Shown in pieces: positions 4,679 through 11,928 of a stretch of DNA of 15,489 nucleotides. The translations under genes were made by a program, and so were the position numbers. Position 1 is the first letter of the stretch, and each line of letters starts with the position of its first letter. The notes under the pieces were generated by a model that ran no database searches, was not told where the DNA came from, and saw only the letters and a list, made by a program, of their open reading frames with translations. Origin of the DNA: an uncultured Clostridia bacterium (lineage in GTDB: Bacteria > Bacillota > Clostridia > Christensenellales > Borkfalkiaceae); contig CAKQKN010000083.1 in the NCBI GenBank assembly GCA_934249215.1, forward strand, positions 1-15,489. Reading direction: 5' to 3'.

Positions 4679-7606
4679 ATGGCAAATAATATAAGTCTTT
4701 CGGAGATATTACATAACAGACCGGCGGTTGTGCCGACAATTTACGGCTACGTTTTGCCCGGGGTGAAAGATCACGACGGTTATATCAAAATCGGTTATAC
4801 TGACAGACAAAACGTCGAAATGCGCATACGTGAACAGTTGCACACGGCGGCATTGAATTTCAGAATATTGTTCAAAATTTCGGCAATGCGTTCCGACGGT
4901 ACTTGTATTACCGACAAGGACATACACCGTTTGTTAAAGCGCAAAGGTTTTTTGCAACTGAACGAGGGGTCGGACAGAAACGAATGGTTCCGTTGCACTG
5001 CGCAAGACGCGCTTACGGCGATCGAGGAATTGCGCACGGAAACGCGGTTCGAAGGCAACCGCACTTGGGATTTTTCCATGCGCGACGAGCAAAAGCAAGC
5101 GGTCGAGATGACCAAAACGTATTTTTTGCAAGCAAAGGAGGACGATCCCGCGCGCCCGCCGAAATTTTTGTGGAACGCGAAAATGCGTTTCGGCAAGACT
5201 TTTGCGACCTATGAACTTTGCAAAGCGATGAATTTCAAGAAAATTCTCGTGCTTACGTTTAAACCCGCCGTGGAATCGGCTTGGCAAGAAGACCTTTCCC
5301 GTCACGTGGATTTCAAAGGCTGGCAATTCGTAAGCAACAAGGAAGCGAAGTTCGACGCGAAAAAACTCGACGAGCAGTTCGACGCGTGCGATAAAGCGGC
5401 GCCGATCGTCGTGTTCGGTTCTTTTCAAGACTTGCTCGGCACCAACGACGCGGGCGGGATAAAGGCGAAAAACGAATTTATTCACACAACGAACTGGGAT
5501 ATCATCGTATTCGACGAATATCATTTCGGGGCGTGGCGGGAAAACGCGCGGAATCTGTTCGAAAAGTTCGACGAGGAAAACGACGATTTCGACCTTGAAA
5601 AATATCAAAAAGAAGAGGCAGGCAACGCCATAAACGAATCTTTCCTGCCGATCACTTCAAAGCATTATCTATATTTATCCGGCACGCCGTTCCGCGCGCT
5701 GAACTCGGGCGAGTTTCTGGAAGATCAGGTTTTCAACTGGACTTATTCGGACGAGCAGTCAGCGAAGGAAAAATGGACCGAAGCACGCGGAGAGAACCCG
5801 TATGCCGCGCTTCCGAAAATGGTTATGTTGACGTATAAAGTGCCCGATTCGATCACAGCGAACGTTGCGATAAACGAGGGGTACGACGAGTTCGACATAA
5901 ACGAGTTTTTCCGTGCGGAAATGCCCGAAAAGGGAAGAATGGAATCTGCAAGGTTCGTTTACGAGGACGACGTTCAGAAATGGCTCAAAATGATTCAAGG
6001 CACGTATATGCCGACGGACGGGCTGAAACTCGGAGCCGAACGCCCGCCGATGCCCTTTTCCGACACGACGCTCTTGAACGTTCTGACGCACACGCTGTGG
6101 TTTTTGCCGAACGTCGCGAGTTGCTATGCAATGTATAATCTTCTTCGGCAAAGGCAAAACGTGTTTTTCGACGATTACGAAGTAGTCGTGTGTGCGGGAA
6201 CGAAAGCGGGAATCGGGCTTGACGCGCTCGCGCCTGTGCTGAACGCGATGGGTGATCCGCTCGAAACCAAAACGATCACGTTGTCTTGCGGAAAACTGAC
6301 GACGGGCGTTACCGTTCGTCCGTGGACGGGCGTGTTTATGCTGCGGAACTTAAAATCGCCCGAAACGTATTTTCAAACGGCGTTTCGTGTGCAATCGCCG
6401 TGGGAAATCGTGAACGAACACGGCGACAGAGAGATCATCAAAAAAGAGTGTTACATTTTCGATTTTGCATTGGAGCGCGCATTGCATCAGATTTCCGATT
6501 ATTCTTGTCGCCTGAAAGTGGACGACGTAAGCCCCGAGCAAAAGGTGGCGGAATTTATCTCGTTTTTGCCCGTGCTTGCGTTCGACGGCTCGTCGATGAA
6601 TCGGATCGACGCGCAGGACATTCTCGACATAACTTATGCGGGAACTTCCGCGACTTTGCTTGCCAAACGCTGGCAAACGGCGCTTCTCGTTCACGTCGAC
6701 AACGACACGCTAAAAAAATTGCAGAACAATCCCGAGGCGCTCGACGCGCTTATGCGGATCGAGGGTTTCCGCGCGCTGAACGCCGAAATCCAGACGATCA
6801 TCAATCGCTCGGAAAGGGTGAAAAAATTGAAAAAAGAAAAGGGGGACGTTCTTACGCCCTCCGAGAAAAAAGAACTTTCCGAGGACGAGAAGAAAGCGAA
6901 ATCTTTGCGAAAGCAAGTTCAAGAAAATCTTTTGAAGCTCGCCGCGCGGATTCCCGCGTTCATGTATCTCACCGATTATCGCGAACAGACGATAAAAGAC
7001 GTCATCACGCAGATCGAGCCCGAACTTTTCCAAAAAGTCACGGGGCTTTCGGTCAAGGATTTCGACGTGCTTTGCTCGATCGGGCTGTTCGATTCCGAAA
7101 AGATGAATCAAGGCATTTTCGGGTTCAGAAAATACGAAAATTCGAGTTTGTCATACACGGGCATCGACATGCACGAGGGTGAATCGGTCGGCGGTTGGGA
7201 TACGGTGCTTCGCCGCGAGGAATACGAGGCGCTTTACGGCAAGCAACAGGCGACTATGACCGATTTCGAGAGTATTCTCATTCCGGAAAGATACCGCGCG
7301 GGCAAAGAAAATGCTCGTAACGAGGCGGTAAAAACGGAAATTGCCGTAACCGATACTGTTTCCGTAACCGATGCGGTTTCCGTTGCCTATACTGCGCCCG
7401 TTGAGAACGATTTTGCCGAAAAAGAATTGGAAGAAATGCTCGCGAAAGTTGCGGTCGGCGCCGTTGTCTCGCACAAAAAATTCGGCGACGGAACGATAAC
7501 GTGGATCGACGACGCGAAGAAGTATCTGCGCGTCAAATTTGTCATCGGTGAAAAGGTATTCGCTTTCCCTAACGCTTTCATACAAGGTTTTCTGGAAGTA
7601 AAATAA
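4679..7606 (+). CDS. GIY-YIG (T5orf172-like) / superfamily 2 helicase fusion, probable restriction subunit
   Basis: A 975-residue protein. Residues about 20-106 look like a GIY-YIG-type nuclease domain of the T5orf172/MUG113 kind: IYGYVLP (Y22, Y24), GYIKIGYT (34-41), R49/R51, a conserved-looking H83, and NEWF (E102, candidate metal-binding Glu). Then follow superfamily 2 helicase motifs: MRDEQKQAV (134-142), Walker A-like MRFGKT (169-174), DEYH box (279-282), SGTPF (334-338) and a late QTAFRVQ (566-572) resembling the arginine-finger motif VI. A charged, probably coiled region lies near residues 720-760. The last 50 residues (VGAVVSHKKFGDGTITWI...) resemble the Tudor-like tail found at the C-terminus of PcrA/UvrD and some other helicases. 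Expected role: ATP-driven translocation and cleavage of unmethylated DNA, paired with the two methyltransferase subunits. AGAGGG at 4669-4674 precedes the ATG. No clear terminator follows. Confidence 0.85.
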   Translation: MANNISLSEILHNRPAVVPTIYGYVLPGVKDHDGYIKIGYTDRQNVEMRIREQLHTAALNFRILFKISAMRSDGTCITDKDIHRLLKRKGFLQLNEGSDRNEWFRCTAQDALTAIEELRTETRFEGNRTWDFSMRDEQKQAVEMTKTYFLQAKEDDPARPPKFLWNAKMRFGKTFATYELCKAMNFKKILVLTFKPAVESAWQEDLSRHVDFKGWQFVSNKEAKFDAKKLDEQFDACDKAAPIVVFGSFQDLLGTNDAGGIKAKNEFIHTTNWDIIVFDEYHFGAWRENARNLFEKFDEENDDFDLEKYQKEEAGNAINESFLPITSKHYLYLSGTPFRALNSGEFLEDQVFNWTYSDEQSAKEKWTEARGENPYAALPKMVMLTYKVPDSITANVAINEGYDEFDINEFFRAEMPEKGRMESARFVYEDDVQKWLKMIQGTYMPTDGLKLGAERPPMPFSDTTLLNVLTHTLWFLPNVASCYAMYNLLRQRQNVFFDDYEVVVCAGTKAGIGLDALAPVLNAMGDPLETKTITLSCGKLTTGVTVRPWTGVFMLRNLKSPETYFQTAFRVQSPWEIVNEHGDREIIKKECYIFDFALERALHQISDYSCRLKVDDVSPEQKVAEFISFLPVLAFDGSSMNRIDAQDILDITYAGTSATLLAKRWQTALLVHVDNDTLKKLQNNPEALDALMRIEGFRALNAEIQTIINRSERVKKLKKEKGDVLTPSEKKELSEDEKKAKSLRKQVQENLLKLAARIPAFMYLTDYREQTIKDVITQIEPELFQKVTGLSVKDFDVLCSIGLFDSEKMNQGIFGFRKYENSSLSYTGIDMHEGESVGGWDTVLRREEYEALYGKQQATMTDFESILIPERYRAGKENARNEAVKTEIAVTDTVSVTDAVSVAYTAPVENDFAEKELEEMLAKVAVGAVVSHKKFGDGTITWIDDAKKYLRVKFVIGEKVFAFPNAFIQGFLEVK
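7346..7399 (+). repeat. 18-bp imperfect tandem repeat in the helicase linker
   Basis: Three consecutive 18-bp units (7346-7363, 7364-7381, 7382-7399). The first two differ at three bases and encode VTDTVS and VTDAVS; the third is degenerate (VAYTAP). They fall in the flexible linker between the helicase core and the Tudor-like tail, at about residues 890-907. Confidence 0.7.
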
Positions 7607-7661
7607 CCTCGCAAAGATAAGCAAGTAATCGATAATACCATAAACAAAATACATTAACCTA

Positions 7662-7690
7662 TTGAAAATGCCCGAAAAATATGATATAAT
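7662..7690 (+). promoter_or_regulatory. promoter of the cas operon
   Basis: TTGAAA (7662-7667), 17-bp spacer, TATAAT (7685-7690), with TG at 7682-7683 making an extended -10. The start site would be about 7697, giving a leader of about 214 nt before cas9 that runs through the tracrRNA gene in antisense. The spacer contains CCCGAAA, also found in the array promoter. No better-placed promoter is visible nearer to cas9; a TTGACA at 7820-7825 lacks a -10 at the right distance. Confidence 0.75.
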
Positions 7691-7711
7691 ATGTTTGGGA
7701 ACATAAAAAAT

Positions 7712-7738
7712 GCGGACCATGCTTAATCGATAGTCCGC
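7712..7738 (+). other. small hairpin in the cas leader
   Basis: GCGGAC (7712-7717) and GTCCGC (7733-7738) form a 6-bp GC-rich stem with a 15-nt loop, about 15 nt after the predicted transcript start. Too weak a T tract follows for a confident terminator. It could be a leader structure or attenuator. Confidence 0.35.
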
Positions 7739-7767
7739 GGCGTTTTCCGAAAGGCTCAAAAGGGTAC

Positions 7768-7791
7768 AAAAAAAGTCCTGCGGTGCAGAAC
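7768..7791 (-). terminator. tracrRNA terminator hairpin
   Basis: A 7-bp stem (7785-7791 with 7775-7781, one G-U pair), 3-nt loop, and then T7 on the minus strand (A7 at 7768-7774 on the plus strand). This is the usual 3' hairpin and U tract of a type II-A tracrRNA. Confidence 0.87.
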
Positions 7792-7857
7792 CATTTGCTT
7801 CGCCGATGCGAAAAGTGATTTGACAAAGTTTTATTTGAACTCGCTTTGTTATTTTGT
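7768..7857 (-). ncRNA. tracrRNA of the type II-A CRISPR system
   Basis: About 90 nt, transcribed away from cas9. Its anti-repeat (7856-7833) pairs with the 5' two-thirds of the array repeat. The upper stem is 14 bp without a mismatch (GCUUUGUUGUUUUG in the repeat, one G-U pair). A 2-nt against 4-nt bulge follows (GA in crRNA, GAGU in tracrRNA), then a 6-bp lower stem (UUUGA/UCAAA plus one G-U). This bulge geometry matches the S. pyogenes duplex. Downstream come a short UUUGUCAAA element that could form a weak nexus, a 6-bp hairpin (7813-7808 with 7803-7798, loop AUCG in the RNA) and the 7-bp terminator hairpin. Ends are predicted from the promoter and T run. Cas9 needs this RNA for crRNA maturation by RNase III and for cleavage. 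Confidence 0.93.
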
Positions 7858-7863
7858 ACCTTT

Positions 7864-7892
7864 ATTTTACCACGAAAAAAATTGTTTGTCAA
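7864..7892 (-). promoter_or_regulatory. tracrRNA promoter
   Basis: On the minus strand: TTGACA (7892-7887), 17-bp spacer, TAAAAT (7869-7864), predicting a start at about 7857, just before the anti-repeat. It lies inside the cas9 leader, with the -35 next to the cas9 ribosome site (GAGGAG 7895-7900), so polymerase or repressor there could also affect cas9 expression. Confidence 0.86.
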
Positions 7893-7910
7893 GAGAGGAG
7901 ATGAAAGAAA

Positions 7911-10900
7911 ATGAAAAAGTTTTACATCGGAACGGACATAGGCACAAATTCGGTGGGAATCGCTTGCACCGACGAGAACTATAACCTTATCCGAGCGAAA
8001 GGCAAAGACTGTTGGGCGGTTCGACTGTTCGAGGAAAGTAAAACCGCGGCGGAGCGCCGGACTTACAGAACGGCAAGGAGAAGGCTTGCGCGCCGCAAAC
8101 AGCGCATAAATTGGTTGCAGGAGTTGTTTGCGCCTTTTATTGACGACAAAACTTTTTTCATTCGGCTTAACAACAGCCAGTTCCTGCCCGAAGATAAGGA
8201 TGAATTGCTGTTCGGCGATAGAAACAATCTTTTTGCGACGGACGGAGGGGATTCTAAGTTTCACAAAGCCTATCCGACGATTTACCATTTGCGTAAGGCG
8301 CTTATCTGCGGCGGCGATTTCGATATCAGACTGTATTATCTTGCGATTCATCACATAATCAAATACCGCGGACATTTCTTGTTTGAGGGGAGCGCCGAGG
8401 ATGTACGCGATTTTTCTAAACTAACGGAAAGATTGCGCGACGCCGTCACTTCCGTTTTCGGCGACGAAGTCGCTTTTGAATGTCCAGATTCGGCAGCGGT
8501 CAAATATGTGCTGCTTGACGGCGGGAAAGGGCTGAGAGATAAACAACTCGCGCTCGAAAAAATGTTTTCGACAAGCGGGAAAAGAGAAAAGGAAATTTTG
8601 AAAGGGATCACGGGCGCGAAAATTTCGCCGTCCGCGCTTTTCGGCGATGAATATAAAGAAGAAAAGAGTTTTTCGCTCAACGATCTGACAGACGAGGCGT
8701 TCGAAGCGATGCGCGCGGATTATGACGAATATTTCGAGCTTCTTGCGGCGATGCGCTCGATCTGCAGTTTCGTTCGGTTCGAGAAGATTTTCGAGGGCCA
8801 TTCGTGCATATCGGAAGCGATGATCGCGGTGTATGAAAAGCATAAAGCCGATCTTAAAATTTTGAAAAAAATTGTTCGCGGGCGCTCGGCAAAGGATTAT
8901 TATAAAATTTTCAGAAGCGCTTCGGAACCGAATAATTACGTAAGCTACGTCGGGCACACAAGCACGGACGGAAAAAAGACGAAAGTCAAAAGATGCAAAG
9001 AAGACGAGGACTTTTTTAATTATCTCAAAAAATATCTCAACGGAATACTGAACGACCTTGACGACGGAGACAAAGAAATCGTCGAACGAATCCTTGCCGA
9101 TCTGAACGACGGCGAATTTCTGCCCAAAATTCTGCACAGCGACAACGGGTTGTTCCCAAAGCAGGTGAACGAGGCGGAACTTAGCGAAATCATCCTTAAC
9201 ATGGTGAAAAATCACCCCGAAACCAAGGATGCCGCCGCCGCGATTTCCGCGCTTTTCAACTATCGTATACCGTATTACGTCGGACCGCTTACGGGGAGCA
9301 ATTCGTGGGCTGTTTTAAGGTCTGCCGAAAAGGTTACGCCTTGGAATTTCGATTCTGTTGTGGATAAAGCAAAGAGTAACGAAGAGTTTATGCGGCGAAT
9401 GACGAACAAATGCTCTTATATAAGGGGCGAGGACGTCTTGCCGAAAGCTTCGATTATCTATCAGAAATTCGACGTGCTTAACCAACTCAACAAATTGCGG
9501 ATAAACGATGTGATCGTTTCGGTCGAACTCAAGCAAAAGATTTTTAACGAGTTGTTCCTTAAATATCCGAAAGTGTCCGACAAGAAAATTAAGGACTTGA
9601 TCGTTCGTGAGGGGCTTGAGTCGGTTTCGGGTTCGGAAGAAATCACGCTGTCCGGAAAAGACGGTGAATTCAAGGCGTCAATGTCGTCGTACATACGGCT
9701 TAAGAGCATTCTCGGGGATTTTGTCGACAAAGATATCGAAAGCGGCGGCGAAGTTTGCGAAAACATCATTTTGTGGCATACGCTTAATACCGATAAAAAC
9801 ATTGTCGATCGTCTTATCGAGGAAAAATACGGAGAGATTCCCGAAATCAAAGCCAATCTTAAACGGCTCAAAGGCTTGTCGTTCAGCGACTTCGGACGAC
9901 TGTCGGCAAAACTTCTGACGGGGCTTCGCGGCGTTGACAAAACGACGGGCGAAATGCTCACCGTTCTCGACGCGCTGTATCAGACGAACGAGAATCTGAA
10001 CGAGATTTTAAACGACGAAAAATATAATTTCGGCGAGCTTATCGACGGAGAAAACGACGCGGAAGCCGACGCGGTAACGTATGAGTCGGTTGAGGAGTTA
10101 TACGTTTCGCCCGCGGTAAGGCGCGGAATCTGGCAGACGCTTTCGATGATCGACGAATACGTGGGCGCGATCGGCAGACAGCCGGACAAGATTTTCGTCG
10201 AAGTCACGAGAGAGGACGGAAAGAAAGGCGACAGCGGCAGAACGGAGCCGCGAAAAAAGCAGCTGCTTGAAAAATATAAAAACGTCGGCGAGGCATATTC
10301 GGACGTTATCGCCAAACTCGGCGACGAAAAATATACTGATCTTAAACTCAGACAGGAACGGTTGTATTTATATTTCCGTCAGCTCGGAAAATGTATGTAC
10401 ACGGGTGCAACTATAGATCTTGACGAACTGAACGGAAATCGCTACGACGTCGATCACATTCTGCCGCGCACGTTCATCAAGGACGACAGTCTTGACAACA
10501 AAGTGCTTGTCTGTCGCGAGGCGAATGCGAAAAAATCGGACAAATATCCGCTTTCGACCGAATTTGTCAATCCCGAGATGAAAAAGCACTGGCGAATGCT
10601 TTATGAAAAAGGGCTTATTTCAAAAACGACTTGGGATCGGCTGACGAGAACGGAGCCGCTCAAAGACGGCGATTACGAAGATTTTATCAATCGTCAGAAA
10701 ACGATCACCGATCAGACGGCAAAGGCGGTAATTCAGCTTCTGAAACGCAAATATCCGTCCGCAAAACTCGTTTTCAGCAAGGCGAAAAACGTAAACGATT
10801 TCAAAAATCGATTCGATCTTTTCAAATGCCGCGAAACGAACGATCTTCATCACGCGCGCGACGCTTATCTTAACGTGGTTGTCGGCAACGTTTTCGACAC

Positions 10901-11927
10901 CGTTTTTTCGACGCCGATGTCAATGTTCAGAAAAGACGGCGACGTCTGGAGAAATTATAACCTTAAGACAATGTTCGTGCGTGACGTTGCGGGCGCTTGG
11001 AATCGCGACAGTATAGGGATCGTGAAAAACACTTTCTTCAGACATTCGATGATTGTCACGAGATATGCGACTTGCAATAAGGGCGGGTTCTATAACGAAA
11101 CGATTTACGGCAAAGGCGGCTCCGGCATAACTGCGCCGAGAAAGAGCAAAGGTCCGCTGTCCGATACTTCGAAATACGGCGGATATATGTCGCAGGAAAC
11201 GGCATATTTTGCTATTGTGACGTCGGTCGGAAAAAAGGGAGAAAGGATTAAAACGATCGAAGCGATTCCGACGCTGGTTTCTTACAGACTGAAAAACGAT
11301 CCCGACGCACAGGAAAAATATCTGTCGTCGTATCTGAAAGATTCCGTTATCGTCGTTCCGAAAATGAAAATAAAGCAGCTTGTTTCATATAACGGAAGTC
11401 TTTGTTATCTCGCGGGGGTAACGGGCAATCGAATTATTGTTCATAATGCAAATCAGTTGTTCAGCGACAACAGAACCGACGAATACGTCAATGGCTTGAC
11501 GAGTCTTTCGGGAATGTTTGACAAGAAGATGATTACGGGTGACGAGCCGGAGTACGTGATAAAAGCCAATCGCGAGGGCGTTATGAAACTCGTTGTAAAC
11601 AAGGAAAACAACGAAAAGCTTTATCGCGACTTGAAAGAAAAACTCGGCAGCAAAATTTACGAGGGGCTTTCGGCTTTTGCCACTTTCAGAAAAAATATGG
11701 AAAATGGTGAAGAATTGTTCTGCTCGTTGAGCGTTTTCGAGCAATCGAAAGTACTTTTGCAAATTTTGAAAATGTTCAGGTGTAATGCGGAAACTTCAAA
11801 TATCGTTGCAATCGGCGGCAGCGCGCATAGCGGAATGATATTATTCAATAAGAATATTACCGACGTCGATTTTAGACTAATCGATCTATCGCCGGCGGGG
11901 CTTACGAAGCGGATAAGAAAGGTGTGA
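7911..11927 (+). CDS. cas9: CRISPR-associated endonuclease Cas9, type II-A
   Basis: A 1338-residue crRNA:tracrRNA-guided DNA nuclease, close in length to SpCas9 (1368). RuvC-I is at the N-terminus (IGTDIGTNSVG, catalytic D9). An arginine-rich bridge helix follows (residues about 46-72, ERRTYRTARRRLARRKQR). The long REC lobe runs to about 740, RuvC-II has IFVEVTRED (E764), HNH has YDVDHILPRTF (D848, H849) with LDNKVL (N863) and N872, and RuvC-III has LHHARDAYLN (H981, D984). All nuclease residues are intact. The C-terminal PAM-interacting region ends in LIDLSPAGLTKRI, matching the LIHQSITGLYETRI tail of SpCas9, but the RKR motif that reads NGG there is absent; this region has VAIGGSAHSGMILFNKNI instead. 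The PAM is therefore unknown. GAGGAG at 7895-7900 supports the ATG at 7911; cas1 begins one base after the stop. Confidence 0.98.
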   Translation: MKKFYIGTDIGTNSVGIACTDENYNLIRAKGKDCWAVRLFEESKTAAERRTYRTARRRLARRKQRINWLQELFAPFIDDKTFFIRLNNSQFLPEDKDELLFGDRNNLFATDGGDSKFHKAYPTIYHLRKALICGGDFDIRLYYLAIHHIIKYRGHFLFEGSAEDVRDFSKLTERLRDAVTSVFGDEVAFECPDSAAVKYVLLDGGKGLRDKQLALEKMFSTSGKREKEILKGITGAKISPSALFGDEYKEEKSFSLNDLTDEAFEAMRADYDEYFELLAAMRSICSFVRFEKIFEGHSCISEAMIAVYEKHKADLKILKKIVRGRSAKDYYKIFRSASEPNNYVSYVGHTSTDGKKTKVKRCKEDEDFFNYLKKYLNGILNDLDDGDKEIVERILADLNDGEFLPKILHSDNGLFPKQVNEAELSEIILNMVKNHPETKDAAAAISALFNYRIPYYVGPLTGSNSWAVLRSAEKVTPWNFDSVVDKAKSNEEFMRRMTNKCSYIRGEDVLPKASIIYQKFDVLNQLNKLRINDVIVSVELKQKIFNELFLKYPKVSDKKIKDLIVREGLESVSGSEEITLSGKDGEFKASMSSYIRLKSILGDFVDKDIESGGEVCENIILWHTLNTDKNIVDRLIEEKYGEIPEIKANLKRLKGLSFSDFGRLSAKLLTGLRGVDKTTGEMLTVLDALYQTNENLNEILNDEKYNFGELIDGENDAEADAVTYESVEELYVSPAVRRGIWQTLSMIDEYVGAIGRQPDKIFVEVTREDGKKGDSGRTEPRKKQLLEKYKNVGEAYSDVIAKLGDEKYTDLKLRQERLYLYFRQLGKCMYTGATIDLDELNGNRYDVDHILPRTFIKDDSLDNKVLVCREANAKKSDKYPLSTEFVNPEMKKHWRMLYEKGLISKTTWDRLTRTEPLKDGDYEDFINRQKTITDQTAKAVIQLLKRKYPSAKLVFSKAKNVNDFKNRFDLFKCRETNDLHHARDAYLNVVVGNVFDTVFSTPMSMFRKDGDVWRNYNLKTMFVRDVAGAWNRDSIGIVKNTFFRHSMIVTRYATCNKGGFYNETIYGKGGSGITAPRKSKGPLSDTSKYGGYMSQETAYFAIVTSVGKKGERIKTIEAIPTLVSYRLKNDPDAQEKYLSSYLKDSVIVVPKMKIKQLVSYNGSLCYLAGVTGNRIIVHNANQLFSDNRTDEYVNGLTSLSGMFDKKMITGDEPEYVIKANREGVMKLVVNKENNEKLYRDLKEKLGSKIYEGLSAFATFRKNMENGEELFCSLSVFEQSKVLLQILKMFRCNAETSNIVAIGGSAHSGMILFNKNITDVDFRLIDLSPAGLTKRIRKV

Positions 11928-11928
11928 T

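Larger units (their letters stand above)
7758..7863. repeat. inverted repeat bracketing the tracrRNA gene
   Basis: The arms are 7758-7771 (AAAAGGGTACAAAA) and 7852-7863 (TTTTGTACCTTT), complementary except for one extra G. The left arm overlaps the tracrRNA T-run terminator and the right arm overlaps its transcription start. In the cas mRNA leader the arms could pair and loop out the whole antisense-tracrRNA segment. Confidence 0.55.

Noticed and set aside
6286..7182. 298-residue plus-strand frame inside the helicase gene
   Set aside because: Extremely Arg-rich translation with no motif; the overlapping frame carries the helicase motifs and continues to the Tudor-like tail.
7858..7960. A long tracrRNA form like the S. 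pyogenes tracr-L natural single guide
   Set aside because: I looked on the minus strand upstream of the anti-repeat for a second repeat-like segment that could fold onto it and found none. A consensus promoter sits right there instead.
7659..8375. 238-residue minus-strand frame over the cas9 start and tracrRNA
   Set aside because: It crosses the tracrRNA, both promoters and the cas9 N-terminus, and shows no recognisable domain or ribosome site.
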